57,290 nucleotides of DNA from an uncultured Acetatifactor sp. (GCA_910585615.1 CAJUFO010000023.1:1-57290), one strand, 5' to 3'; positions 41,706-50,691 are shown, counted from the first letter of the stretch. Numbers and translations are program-made. Notes: generated from the letters alone by a model not told the origin.

Positions 41706-42869
41706 CTACCGCCGCGGCTTTCCTGATTCTGAATGCTTTCTTTTGTCCGCGCCCTTTTCCACCCAGTCCGCCATCTCCTGGAGCCTCCCCAGGCATTCCC
41801 GGAAGAACATCCTGTACCCCTCGCAGAAGTAGCTCCTGTATCCCTTCTCCTCCGGGTAGAACAGCTTGCTCCTCTGGCATCCGCCCCTGCAGACCCTGTA
41901 ATACCCGCAGCTCCTGCAGACCTCCGAAACCTTCCCGGATTCCTCCACGAACGCGATTTCCCGGCGCTTCGCGTCAATGTCGTCCACCCGGTCCGTGTTG
42001 AAATTCCCCAGCCGGTATCTGTCCATCACATAGAAATCGCAGGGGTAGACGCTGCCGTCCGCCTCCACTACCATCTGCATGCCGCAGACGCCCCTCTGCT
42101 CGCAGGACTCCGGCATGCGCCCCAGGAGGATGGCCACATAGTTCTCGAACTTGCGGTTGTAGGGCATCCGCCCCCGCCGCCAGTCCTCATGCCACAACGT
42201 GAATAAATCAACCAGAAACCGACCATAGGCCTCCGGCGTCAGGGAGTGGGGCTCCTGTCCCCATTCCTTCTCCAGAGGATCCAGGCATTCGATGTATTGC
42301 TGGTATTTCCATCCTTTTTTATCGTAGAACCGATATATTTCTTTGATGTTCTCCGCCACCTGCCTGGTCACCACCGTGAGGATGTTGTACTCCGCCCCGT
42401 GCCTCTCCAGCAGCCCGGCAGCGGCCGCCACCCTGTCGAAGGTAGGCCCCATGTCCCCTCTGCCCCGCCGCAGGGAATCATGGATTTCTTTCGTGCCGTC
42501 CACGGACAGGCCCACCAGGAACCGGTGCCGGGCAAAAAAGCGGCACCAGTCATCGTCCAGGGCGTATCCGTTGGTCTGGAAGGCATTTGAGACACGGATG
42601 CCCCGCCTGTTGTACAGCTTCTGGTACTCCATGACCTTTCGGAAGAAATCCAGTCCCCGCAGGGTGGGTTCCCCGCCCTGGAAGGCATAACTGATGTAGC
42701 CTTCGGCCCTAAGCAGCGTCCTGCGGATCACATTCTTCAGGGTCTCCTCCGTCATGAAACCGTAGGAGGGCTGCGCCCTGTTGCGCATCTCGTCGCAGTA
42801 GAAGCAGTATGTGCAGTTCATGTTGCAGTTGCCCGAGGAGGGCTTTATCATTACGCTTAGTGGTGGCAT
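41706..42869 (-). CDS. anaerobic sulfatase-maturating enzyme (radical SAM/SPASM)
   Basis: A 387-residue radical SAM enzyme that converts the sulfatase Cys (or Ser) into formylglycine. The SAM cluster is C15-x3-C19-x2-C22 (GNCNMNCTYCFYCDEM). SYAFQGGEPTLRG is the GGEP motif, and SVDGTKEIHDSLR is typical of the anSME group. SPASM-type Cys residues follow: CEQRGVCGMQ, GSVYPCDFYV, CRSCGYYRVCRGGC and FCEGY. It probably serves the Cys-type sulfatase at 17881-19383. Direction and spacing suggest an operon with the reductase upstream and the transglutaminase-like gene downstream. Confidence 0.9.
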   Translation of the reverse strand: MPPLSVMIKPSSGNCNMNCTYCFYCDEMRNRAQPSYGFMTEETLKNVIRRTLLRAEGYISYAFQGGEPTLRGLDFFRKVMEYQKLYNRRGIRVSNAFQTNGYALDDDWCRFFARHRFLVGLSVDGTKEIHDSLRRGRGDMGPTFDRVAAAAGLLERHGAEYNILTVVTRQVAENIKEIYRFYDKKGWKYQQYIECLDPLEKEWGQEPHSLTPEAYGRFLVDLFTLWHEDWRRGRMPYNRKFENYVAILLGRMPESCEQRGVCGMQMVVEADGSVYPCDFYVMDRYRLGNFNTDRVDDIDAKRREIAFVEESGKVSEVCRSCGYYRVCRGGCQRSKLFYPEEKGYRSYFCEGYRMFFRECLGRLQEMADWVEKGADKRKHSESGKPRR

Positions 42870-42952
42870 CTTTCTCTCTCCTTATATATCGTAAATGGTT
42901 CCCGGACAAGGCCATGGGCAGCAGAATCCAGAAAAGCTATCCCCACCCAAGC

Positions 42953-43798
42953 TTAATTCTCTTCCAGGATTCGCAGCAGCCTCTCCTCCGTATTCGTGAA
43001 GAAGATGCCGCTGCCGTTTAGCTTCTCCTGGCTCATGGTCAGGTCCCTCGGGCTCTCCGCATAGGCCTCCCCGTCCCTTGCGAGCCGCTCCGTCCCCCAG
43101 CCAAGCCTCTCGAAAAGGGAATGCACCATGTCGAACATCGATTTTGTGCCCGGCGCGCCGAAATTGTAGACGCCGCCCTCCAGGTCAAAGGCCGCCTCCA
43201 GTTTCTCCGCCACCTGGTTCACGTCCGTGATGCCGCGCATGTCGTTCGCAGGATAGCGCAGGGTTTCCGAGGTCCGGAGCTTTGCCAGGAGCGTCCGCAG
43301 GAAATCGCTGTGCTCCCCCGGGTTCAGCGTCCGCGCGTCATACATCCAGGACAGCCTCAAGCTCACGCTGTCCGGATTCGCCTCCATGCACCGCTCCTCG
43401 GCGGCCAGCTTTTCCCGGCCATAGAGGTTGCCCGGCCGCACCGCTTCCGCCTCCCTGTGAGGCCCCCTGACAGCGCTTCCCGCATACACCTGATCCGAGC
43501 TGCACAGCAGGCATTTGGCGCCCACCAGCCCTGCCGCCTTTGCTATGTTCACTGCGCCCTCCACGTTAATCCTCCGGGAGCGCTCCGGCTCCCTGTCGCA
43601 CTGCCCAATGTCCGAGATGGCCGCGCAGTGCACCACGTAATCCGGCCTCCAGTCACGGAATCTCGCGATGACCCCCACCTCGTCCGTAATGTCCAGCTCC
43701 CCATGCCCGGGGGCGCAGACCTCATATTTCCCCCGATAGAAATCCGCCACCCTGCTGCCCATAAATCCCGATGCCCCTGTCACCAACAGTCTCTTCAT
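42953..43798 (-). CDS. RmlD-like NAD(P)-dependent sugar-nucleotide reductase
   Basis: A 281-residue extended SDR. The Rossmann motif is VTGASGFMGSRV (about 6-17). DYVVHCAAISDIGQCD, then NVEGAVNIAKAA, CLLCSSDQVYAG and the catalytic YGREKLAAEE (Tyr, Lys) match the dTDP-4-dehydrorhamnose reductase group. No other rhamnose genes are nearby, so the substrate is open. Confidence 0.82.
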   Translation of the reverse strand: MKRLLVTGASGFMGSRVADFYRGKYEVCAPGHGELDITDEVGVIARFRDWRPDYVVHCAAISDIGQCDREPERSRRINVEGAVNIAKAAGLVGAKCLLCSSDQVYAGSAVRGPHREAEAVRPGNLYGREKLAAEERCMEANPDSVSLRLSWMYDARTLNPGEHSDFLRTLLAKLRTSETLRYPANDMRGITDVNQVAEKLEAAFDLEGGVYNFGAPGTKSMFDMVHSLFERLGWGTERLARDGEAYAESPRDLTMSQEKLNGSGIFFTNTEERLLRILEEN

Positions 43799-44015
43799 GT
43801 CATCCTCCGCCTTCCTTATCTTACTTCCAGCTTAATATAAAACGCATCCGAATTCAATCTTTTTCCGGTCACAAATTTTAAATAATTTCGTAACACTCTT
43901 GTCATTTTCTATATCTGGTATTATAATACCTTTATCTGCTACAAAATATTGTTATGATTCTGATACGGAACCGCAACAGAGAATCCCCACCAAGGAAACG
44001 AGGCAAAGACAAAGG

Positions 44016-45137
44016 ATGAATCTGTCTGACCTGACGAGAAATTCACATATGCTGCGAGGCTCCCTGGCGAAAAGAGGCTACATGCGCTGGTGGCATTCCT
44101 TTTCCGGCGTACAGCCAGGAACCGGGGAGGCCCGCACCTTTTTCGTGGAGTTCTTCATCATCAATCCCGGTCTGGGCGCGGCCCGGCCCATATTAGGCCA
44201 GCATCCCTATTTCAAGAAGCGGGGCATGCGGCCCTCCTATGTGATGATAAAGGCCGGCGCTTTCCCCGATGAGGAGGGGAACGGCGGCAGGCAGTTCCAC
44301 GCCTTCTACCCGATTTCCGCGCTGCAGGCTACGGGCAGCCCTCTGGTCATGCAGATAGAGGATCCATGTACAGGCCCTTTCCTCTACAGTGAAGACCGGA
44401 TTACGGGCAATCTGGAGGTGACGCCGAAGGAGGCCAGGCACCGCTCCCGCATGACGGAGGCGGGCACCATAGAATGGGACGTAAAGGTGCAAAAGGCCGT
44501 GTCCTGCCACACAGGCGGCCTCTGCAACAGGCTCGCCGAGGCCTTCCGCAGGCTGGACAGCTTCTGGCACGGGGAGGGCATCCGCAGCTTTTTCCAGGGC
44601 AGCGTCACGCTGGACGGGGTGTCCTATGAGGTGACCCCGGAGACAAGCTACGGCTATGCGGACAAGCACTGGGGCCGCAGCTTTAACAGACCCTGGTTCC
44701 AGTTCGCCTGCGGGAAGCTTTTGAGCCTGCGCTCGGACAAGGAGCTGCGCCACTCCGTGGTAGCCTTGGACTGCCTGCGCCTCAGATTCCTCCTATTTCC
44801 CCTGCGGCCCCGGCTGATGCTGCAGCTGACCTACATGGGGGAGAGCTTCCAGTTCGCCCGCTGCAAATGGGAGACCAAGGAAACCGGCAAGCGGTTCGTC
44901 TGGCATGTGCTGGCCCAGAATAAAAACATGGTGGTAAAGCTCTCCGGAAGCTGTACCAAGCGCCAGATGCTACATCTACAGTACGAAGACCCGGATGGGG
45001 ACAGGGAGGATGCCCCTCTGTGGGGTGGCGGAGGCGGCATCGGCACCCTGCAGCTCTTCCGAAAGACCTCTGGAGGCAGGGAATGTATGGATACCTTGAA
45101 GCTGTCCGATGCCCTGTGCATCTACCGGGGAGTGTGA
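44016..45137 (+). CDS. CrtC/tocopherol-cyclase-like lipocalin-fold protein
   Basis: A 373-residue protein. RWWHSFSGVQPGTGEARTF and FFVEFFIINPG near the start, and SYGYADKHWGRSFNRPWFQFACGKL in the middle, resemble the tocopherol cyclase/carotenoid hydratase (CrtC) superfamily of tandem lipocalin-like domains (the GY-x-D-K/H-x-WG block). The C-terminal strands include LQLTYMGESFQFARCKWE. There is no signal peptide. ATG 44016 follows AAAGG; the frame extends to 43899. The region before it is A/T-rich and divergent from the RmlD-like gene. Carotenoid or isoprenoid genes are absent, so the substrate is not known. Confidence 0.6.
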   Translation: MNLSDLTRNSHMLRGSLAKRGYMRWWHSFSGVQPGTGEARTFFVEFFIINPGLGAARPILGQHPYFKKRGMRPSYVMIKAGAFPDEEGNGGRQFHAFYPISALQATGSPLVMQIEDPCTGPFLYSEDRITGNLEVTPKEARHRSRMTEAGTIEWDVKVQKAVSCHTGGLCNRLAEAFRRLDSFWHGEGIRSFFQGSVTLDGVSYEVTPETSYGYADKHWGRSFNRPWFQFACGKLLSLRSDKELRHSVVALDCLRLRFLLFPLRPRLMLQLTYMGESFQFARCKWETKETGKRFVWHVLAQNKNMVVKLSGSCTKRQMLHLQYEDPDGDREDAPLWGGGGGIGTLQLFRKTSGGRECMDTLKLSDALCIYRGV

Positions 45138-45258
45138 TTGCAGGCGGCGCTGCTTGCTTTTCCTATGCTGGGGACATGTGCCAGGCAGAATCGGAAAAGG
45201 CGGGCAGCATCGTTTTTGTATGTCATCTGGAAGGCGAATCTGTAGCACTCGGATTTGT

Positions 45259-46665
45259 CTAAAGCATATCCAGGACAATCTCCACCAGAAATCCCCCCTC
45301 CGGCCCGCAATCCAGCCTCACCTGCCCTCCATGGGCCTTCACGATTTGGCGCACAATCAGAAGTCCCAGCCCGTGTCGTAGCTGCACCCCGGTTCCGCTG
45401 TCCATCATATAGTGGGGGGTGCTGCGCAGCGTCTCAAGCTGCTCCTCGCTCACCCCCACACCGTCATCGAACAGCCGAATTCTGGCTTTTCCTGCCTTTC
45501 CCTCTTTTCCCGTCTCCGCCGCCAGCTCCATAAAGAGGCTACAGCCCTCGGGATTGTGCTGCCTGGAATTGCTCAGCACATTGTAGACCGCCCTCTGCAG
45601 CAGCTCCCTGTCCCCCCGCATCCTGCACGCGCCAATCCCCTCCTGGCACCGAAAGTCAATCGGGTACCTCCCCTCCAGATTCTCGTTGGCAAAATCGGCC
45701 GCCGCTTGGCGCAGCACCGCCGTCAGGTTCAGCTCCTCCATCCGCACCGGCTGCATCTGGTACTCCAGCTTGGAAGCCAGATTCAGGTTCCCCACCAGGT
45801 TCTTTATCTTCACGCTCTGGAGCCGGATGACCCTGGCCTTACTCCTGGCTTCCTCCGGCAGCGCCCCGTCCTCCTCCAGCTTGGCCGCATATCCCAGCAC
45901 CATGGTCAGAGGGGTGCGGATGTCGTGGGAAACGCCGGATATCCAGTCCGCCCTGGCGTTCTCTCGCTTGCGCAGCGCCCGCTCCTGGGCTCTGAGCTTT
46001 TCATTGACCTGGTTCACCGCCCCAGCCACCCCGGAGAGGAAGCCCTTCTCTCTGACATGCACGTCCTGCTCCGGCAGCGCCTCCATGCCCTGTACCACAG
46101 GCTTCACGGACCGCAAGATGCCCGTGCCCAGAATCATGTAAATCAGGAAGACCAGAGCGCCGTTCAGCAGCAGGAAGCTCAGCAGCATCCTGGGCAGCCC
46201 CGCAATTATGCCATAGTCGAAGGTGTTCCACAGCAGCTTCCAGTAGGCGGTCTTTGGATGCCCCAGGACGACAAGGTCGTCTTCCCTTGCCCCAACTGTG
46301 GTGGGATAATCCGCGATGTAGCCCCTGGTGTACCAGGAGATCTCCGCCGCAGAATAGTGCAGCGGTATCTCCACCGGGAGACCTGCGCTGTGCCAGATGA
46401 CATCCCCTGTCCCGTCCTCCACCAGGATGCCCCAGGCGTCATAGTCCGCCAGTATCTGCTGCCCTGCCGCCGAGAGATGGTACTGGCCGTCGCTGCCTAG
46501 GGACAGCTCCTCCCCCACCTTGATAGCCGCCTGCCAGCCGCCGTTGTCGCTCCTCTCCCGCCATGTATAGGCGATGAACATAGCCAGATTCAGAAAGAAG
46601 AGCACTGGCACCACGCACACCGTCAACAGCAGGAATCTCCTTATCAGCCTGATTGTCCCTTTCAT
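45259..46665 (-). CDS. sensor histidine kinase (CprK/LanK-like)
   Basis: A 468-residue kinase. Two membrane segments (FLLLTVCVVPVLFFLNLAMF and LLSFLLLNGALVFLIYMILG) flank an extracytoplasmic domain of about 150 residues. The cytoplasmic part has SGVSHDIRTPLTMVLGYAAKLE (H-box), NVLSNSRQHNPEG (N-box) and RHGLGLLIVRQIVKAHGGQ (G-box). ATG 46665 follows GGAAGGGG. It lies downstream of the response regulator with about 100 bases between. With the divergent LanFEG-type exporter it forms a peptide-sensing and resistance module, as in the C. difficile CprRK-CprABC system. Confidence 0.88.
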   Translation of the reverse strand: MKGTIRLIRRFLLLTVCVVPVLFFLNLAMFIAYTWRERSDNGGWQAAIKVGEELSLGSDGQYHLSAAGQQILADYDAWGILVEDGTGDVIWHSAGLPVEIPLHYSAAEISWYTRGYIADYPTTVGAREDDLVVLGHPKTAYWKLLWNTFDYGIIAGLPRMLLSFLLLNGALVFLIYMILGTGILRSVKPVVQGMEALPEQDVHVREKGFLSGVAGAVNQVNEKLRAQERALRKRENARADWISGVSHDIRTPLTMVLGYAAKLEEDGALPEEARSKARVIRLQSVKIKNLVGNLNLASKLEYQMQPVRMEELNLTAVLRQAAADFANENLEGRYPIDFRCQEGIGACRMRGDRELLQRAVYNVLSNSRQHNPEGCSLFMELAAETGKEGKAGKARIRLFDDGVGVSEEQLETLRSTPHYMMDSGTGVQLRHGLGLLIVRQIVKAHGGQVRLDCGPEGGFLVEIVLDML

Positions 46666-46768
46666 TCCATGCCCCTTCCTTCTGCCGTCATGAGCAGTAT
46701 GCCCTCTGAGCGCATTGCCATGCCCGGTCGCATCCATTTCGGCGTATTTAACGGGTTCCCGCAATTTC

Positions 46769-47473
46769 TCACTTCCCGGCAAGCACCAGCTTGTACCCCA
46801 GGCCCTTCACCGTCAGCAGGGATACGGGCTTTGACGGATTTTCCTCTATTTTCTCACGGATGCGGCGGATATGGGCCATGAGGGAATTCTCGTAGCCATA
46901 GGGATTGTCTCCCCAGGCAGCCTCGCAGAGCCCGTCTATGGTGACGATGCGGCCCGCATTGCGGTACAGGGCACCAAGCAGCTCGAACTCCTTGGCGGTG
47001 AGGGGCAGTCGCTCCTCCCCACGCAGAACCTCAGCCCGCTCGAAGTCCAGCTCGCAGGCCGCCAGCTTTACCCTGGGGCATTCCTCCTTATAGGAGCGCC
47101 GCAGGACAGCGGCTATGCGGAACAGCAGCTCCCTGGGCAGGAATGGTTTTACCACATAGTCGTCCGCTCCCAGTCCGAAGCCCCGGAACTTGTCCTCCTC
47201 CTCTCCCCTGGCCGTCAAAAACAGCGCTGGGATGTCCCCTTTCCCACGCAGTTTCGAAAGCAGTTCAAAGCCGTCCCCGTCCGGCAGCATCACGTCCAGG
47301 ATGGCCAGCTCCGGCTTCCAGGCCTCCGCCAGGGAAAGCGCATCCGCCACAGTCCCTGCCGTCCGCACCTGCGCATATCCCTCCTGAGTCAGGATAGACG
47401 TGACTAACTCCCGCAGCTCCTCCTCATCGTCCACAAGCAGGATTCTTTTTTGCTTCAGATAATCGTATTCCAT
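46769..47473 (-). CDS. OmpR-family response regulator
   Basis: A 234-residue regulator: receiver domain with LLVDDEEELRELV, the phospho-acceptor in LAILDVMLPDGDGF, FLTARGEEEDKFRGF and DDYVVKPF. The winged-helix effector has LTAKEFELLGALYRNAG and NSLMAHIRRIREKIEENP. ATG 47473 is chosen; GAGAGAGG lies upstream, and the frame extends to GTG 47482. It is transcribed away from the ABC exporter genes. The shared gap carries three 11-bp-phased repeats that are its probable binding site. Confidence 0.9.
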   Translation of the reverse strand: MEYDYLKQKRILLVDDEEELRELVTSILTQEGYAQVRTAGTVADALSLAEAWKPELAILDVMLPDGDGFELLSKLRGKGDIPALFLTARGEEEDKFRGFGLGADDYVVKPFLPRELLFRIAAVLRRSYKEECPRVKLAACELDFERAEVLRGEERLPLTAKEFELLGALYRNAGRIVTIDGLCEAAWGDNPYGYENSLMAHIRRIREKIEENPSKPVSLLTVKGLGYKLVLAGK

Positions 47474-47540
47474 GCTCAGCACCTCTCTCTAAGGTAATAA
47501 TACCACATTTTCCCCTTATTTTCATAAAGTTGCGAAAATA

Positions 47541-47593
47541 TAAGGTAATTGTAAGGTTGCGGGAAGGTTGCCGTAAAGAGGAGACGTTATACT
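47541..47593 (+). promoter_or_regulatory. phased direct repeats and promoter of the LanFEG-type operon
   Basis: TAAGGT (47541-47546), TAAGGT (47552-47557) and GAAGGT (47563-47568) are spaced exactly 11 bp apart, on one face of the helix. The last repeat lies where a -35 should be; TATACT (47588-47593) is the -10. Lack of a -35 and phased repeats are typical of a promoter activated by an OmpR-type regulator. Confidence 0.6.
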
Positions 47594-47650
47594 GGCCTTA
47601 GCAAATCGGCAAACCCCGATTGCAAAAAAGAATGCGAAAAGGAGTCTGAC

Positions 47651-48412
47651 ATGAGCGCGAACATCATCGAGACCGAGAATCTCACGAAATCCTACGGCAA
47701 CTTCACCGCTGTATCCAACCTAAGCCTCCATATCAAGAAAGGCAGCGTCTACGGCTTCCTGGGCCCCAACGGCGCCGGGAAGTCCACCACCATGAAGATG
47801 CTCCTGGGGCTGACGAAGCCCAGCAGCGGAAGCTTCCATATCAATGGCAGGACCTACCCAAAAGACAGGCTGGCCATCCTGCGGGACATGGGCTCCTTCA
47901 TTGAGGCTCCCGCTTTCTACGGGAACCTCACCGGGGAGGAGAACCTGGAGATCCTGCGCCGCATCCTGCAGCTGCCCAGATCCGCCGTGGAGGATGCCCT
48001 GGAAATCGTAGGGCTCACCGAGCACAGAAAGCGGCTGGCAAAAAAGTATTCCCTGGGCATGAAGCAGCGGCTGGGCCTTGCCGGGGCGCTGCTGGGCCAT
48101 CCGCCCATTTTGATCCTGGACGAACCCACCAACGGGCTGGACCCCATCGGCATCCATGAGATACGCACTTTGGTGCGCTCCCTGCCGGAAAAGTACGATT
48201 GCACGGTGCTGGTGTCCTCCCACCTGCTGCCGGAGGTGGAGCTGATGGCGGACGACTTCGGCATCCTGAACCACGGCAGGCTCCTGTTCGAGGGAACTAT
48301 GGCGTCCCTGAAGCGCACCGCGGATGCCGCGGGCCTGCCCACCCGCGACCTGGAGGAGACCTTTCTCGCCATGATCGACATCGACAACCGGAATCGAGGT
48401 GAGCGCAGATGA
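47651..48412 (+). CDS. LanF/CprA-like antimicrobial-peptide ABC ATPase
   Basis: A 253-residue ATPase. It has Walker A GPNGAGKST, signature KKYSLGMKQRLGLAGALLG, Walker B ILILDEPTNGLDP and VLVSSHLLPEVELMAD. The sequence style is that of the bacitracin/lantibiotic immunity group. GGAG lies seven bases before ATG 47651. Its TGA overlaps the next ATG by four bases (ATGA). It starts a four-gene operon with two permeases and a small membrane protein. Function: export or removal of cationic antimicrobial peptides from the membrane. Confidence 0.93.
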   Translation: MSANIIETENLTKSYGNFTAVSNLSLHIKKGSVYGFLGPNGAGKSTTMKMLLGLTKPSSGSFHINGRTYPKDRLAILRDMGSFIEAPAFYGNLTGEENLEILRRILQLPRSAVEDALEIVGLTEHRKRLAKKYSLGMKQRLGLAGALLGHPPILILDEPTNGLDPIGIHEIRTLVRSLPEKYDCTVLVSSHLLPEVELMADDFGILNHGRLLFEGTMASLKRTADAAGLPTRDLEETFLAMIDIDNRNRGERR

Positions 48413-49170
48413 CAGCTTACATAAGTCCCTTTTGCATGCCTTTCCTGGAGACGCGGAAAATGAAGCGTACCGGCTTCTGCCAGGCCTTTCTCGGCGGCGG
48501 CGCGCTGGCGGCTCTGGTGCCTGTAGTGAACATGGCCCTGCGGGCGGAAATCTTTACCTCCCAGCCGGGCAGCCCTTTCCAGATCCTCATGGAGGCCAAC
48601 TGGCAGCTGATGGCGCAACTGAACATCTTCCTCCTGGTCTGCGGAGCCTGCCTGCTCTACCATACGGAGTACGCGGACAATGGGCTCCAGAAAGCCCAGT
48701 CCCTGCCCCTTGGGCCCTCCGGCCTGTTCCTGGGGAAGCTCGGGATATTGCTGTCCGCCTGCCTGATTCCCCTGTGCCTGGAGACGGCCTCCCTGACCCT
48801 GTGCTGCATGCGCTGGTTCCCGGACAGGCCGGGCGAAAGCCTCCGGATACTGACTGGCATGGCCTTTGCGTTCGCCGTGCTGCTGCCCACCGGTGCGGCC
48901 ATGCTGCTCCTCTCCTCCATGTGCCGGAACATGTGGATCAGCCTGGGGGCCGGGGTGATTCTGGTCTTCTTCGCCTCCATGTTGCCTGCCAGCTCGTCTT
49001 CCGTCAGCGATGTCCTGGCGCTTGTGCCTTTCTGCGGCCCTTATCGGATGCTGCATGAGCTTCCGGGCAGGGAGGCGGCGCTGTGGACGGTCTGTCTGTG
49101 CCTGGGGGAGGGCGTCCTGCTCTGCGCCGCGGAGCGCGTTTATCAATCTATCAGGAGGTACTTTGCATGA
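48409..49170 (+). CDS. MutE/EpiE-like lantibiotic-immunity ABC permease
   Basis: A 253-residue permease with six hydrophobic segments. The N-terminal cytoplasmic start MTAYISPFCMPFLETRKMKRTGF and VCGACLLYHTEYADNGLQKAQSLPLG match the EpiE/MutE permease group. It is coupled to the ATPase by ATGA and overlaps the next permease start by four bases. Confidence 0.85.
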   Translation: MTAYISPFCMPFLETRKMKRTGFCQAFLGGGALAALVPVVNMALRAEIFTSQPGSPFQILMEANWQLMAQLNIFLLVCGACLLYHTEYADNGLQKAQSLPLGPSGLFLGKLGILLSACLIPLCLETASLTLCCMRWFPDRPGESLRILTGMAFAFAVLLPTGAAMLLLSSMCRNMWISLGAGVILVFFASMLPASSSSVSDVLALVPFCGPYRMLHELPGREAALWTVCLCLGEGVLLCAAERVYQSIRRYFA

Positions 49171-49967
49171 AAACGGAATTTCGTCCGCTTACCCTGTTCT
49201 CCCTCTTCGGCGTGGAGCTGTTGAAGATACGCCGGTCGAAGATTTTTTTGATCCTGCTGATTCCGGCTGTGATGATGTGGCTGCCCTCGGCCATGAACGC
49301 CAATGTGAACTTCCTGGGTTCCTACGACATTTCCCCGGAGCACAATTATTTCATCCAGGGATATATGGGCATGGCCTGGTTCATGATCCCCGCCACGCTG
49401 ATCGTCTGCACGGTGCTGATGAACCAGACGGAAATCTCCAGCCGCGGGCTGGTGAAATGTCTCTCCCTGCCGGTGGCGGCCTGGAAGATTTGCCTGGCAA
49501 AGTTCCTGGCGGTGGTGTTCCTCACCGTGGTGCAGTTGGCCCTGTCCATTATCGCTTATTACGGGTCGGCGGCGCTGGCCTCAAGGCTGTATGACTACGA
49601 CTTCGTGCTCCCCCTGCCCTATGTGTGCCGGGCCGCCTCCCTAATCTACGCTGCCGTGGTTCCCGCAGCGGCTGTGTACTGGATGATCGGCGTGCTGATC
49701 CGAACCCCCATCTTCTCTGTGGGGCTTGGGCTGGCCTCCATCGTGCCCTCGGTGCTGATGCTGAATACCAAGGTGTGGTACTGCTATCCCATGGACTATC
49801 CCTTCTACATGCTGATGACGGAGTACGGCAAGCTGGTGCCGGAGCTGTTCTCCACAAAGGTAGAGCTGGTTCCCATGGTGCCCATCGGCATCGGCACCAC
49901 GCTCCTGTGCCTAGCTGTGGCCTGTAGGCGGTACGGGGCGGTGGAGCGGAATTCCGGCTCCCTGTGA
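49167..49967 (+). CDS. MutG/EpiG-like lantibiotic-immunity ABC permease
   Basis: A 266-residue permease with about six membrane segments. SLFGVELLKIRRSKIFLILLIP and MNQTEISSRGLVKCLSLPVAAWKICLAKFL fit the MutG/EpiG group. ATG 49167 is set by AGGAGG eight bases upstream, within the end of the preceding gene; the frame is open to 49083. It pairs with the MutE-like subunit to form the membrane part of the exporter. Confidence 0.85.
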   Translation: MKTEFRPLTLFSLFGVELLKIRRSKIFLILLIPAVMMWLPSAMNANVNFLGSYDISPEHNYFIQGYMGMAWFMIPATLIVCTVLMNQTEISSRGLVKCLSLPVAAWKICLAKFLAVVFLTVVQLALSIIAYYGSAALASRLYDYDFVLPLPYVCRAASLIYAAVVPAAAVYWMIGVLIRTPIFSVGLGLASIVPSVLMLNTKVWYCYPMDYPFYMLMTEYGKLVPELFSTKVELVPMVPIGIGTTLLCLAVACRRYGAVERNSGSL

Positions 49968-50023
49968 CATGAAATCAAGACTTTTATGAGAAAGCATTTA
50001 TAAAGAAAGGAATAGTGGTCATT

Positions 50024-50332
50024 ATGAAAAACAACAATCTGAAACAAACCGTCTTAACCGCTGTCTGCATCATCATGCTATTCCTGCCCTGGACCATCCT
50101 GCCCCTGCGCAGCTTCCCCTGGGCCTTGGAGTCCCCGGCTGCGGAAATCATGATTTCCGGCTACGCGGTGTTCATGATCTTCAGCGGAATATTCACAGCC
50201 GTAGTCTATGCAAAGGGCAAAATCCAGCATACGCTCATGAAGCTCTGCGTGGTCATAAATGGCCTCTATGCTTTGGGTGGCATCATCGCCTTTGTGCTGA
50301 TGATATCTCAGGGGACGCTACGGTTCCGATAG
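50024..50332 (+). CDS. small membrane protein of the exporter operon
   Basis: A 102-residue protein with three predicted membrane segments: TVLTAVCIIMLFLPWTILPL, MISGYAVFMIFSGIFTAVVY and VVINGLYALGGIIAFVLMI. GAAAGGAA precedes it; GTG 50015 in frame is the alternative start. It lies 56 bases after the permease and before a strong terminator, so it is the last gene of the operon. A LanI-like or modulator role is inferred from place only. Confidence 0.65.
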   Translation: MKNNNLKQTVLTAVCIIMLFLPWTILPLRSFPWALESPAAEIMISGYAVFMIFSGIFTAVVYAKGKIQHTLMKLCVVINGLYALGGIIAFVLMISQGTLRFR

Positions 50333-50366
50333 GCGTGCGGGAAGCCATATATGGATGATGGAAGGG

Positions 50367-50421
50367 GCAACGGCTCCCCCGGCAAAGTGAATCCTATGCC
50401 AGAGGGAGCCGTTGCTTTTTT
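50367..50421 (+). terminator. terminator of the LanFEG-type operon
   Basis: GCAACGGCTCCC (50367-50378) and GGGAGCCGTTGC (50404-50415) form a perfect 12-bp stem followed by six T. Confidence 0.9.
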
Positions 50422-50468
50422 ATGCCATACGAAGGTTCTGCATCTGCCGTCCGCCAGGCTGATATGGG

Positions 50469-50637
50469 TCATTTCATGTCCAGGTTCTCCGTGACGATGC
50501 CGAAAGATTCCAGCTTCGCCTTGACCAGAGCAATCTGGTACTCCAGTTCCTTCTCCGTGTCCACTGCCTTTTTTGATGCGCTGTAGATTTGAGCAAACGT
50601 CAATCAGGTAATTAGTCATCTCTTTATCGCCAGGCAC
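50469..50637 (-). pseudogene. small frameshifted gene of unknown function
   Basis: ATG 50637 opens MPGDKEMTNYLIDVCSNLQRIKK; another frame continues as AVDTEKELEYQIALVKAKL and ESFGIVTENLDMK to a stop at 50469. They join in a run of six A: with five A the reading is continuous, giving a coiled-coil protein of about 55 residues. The frame as written runs on instead to 50308. A sequencing error is possible; so is decay. Confidence 0.5.
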
Positions 50638-50691
50638 TCTTTCATCCCCCTATACATGCAACGACATTATCGGGCTAAATCAAGCTTGCAA

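Noticed and set aside
50560..50585. Programmed frameshift at the A-run of the small gene
   Set aside because: The shift needed is +1 (or -2), not the -1 shift that A-AAA-AAG type sites cause; an indel is simpler.
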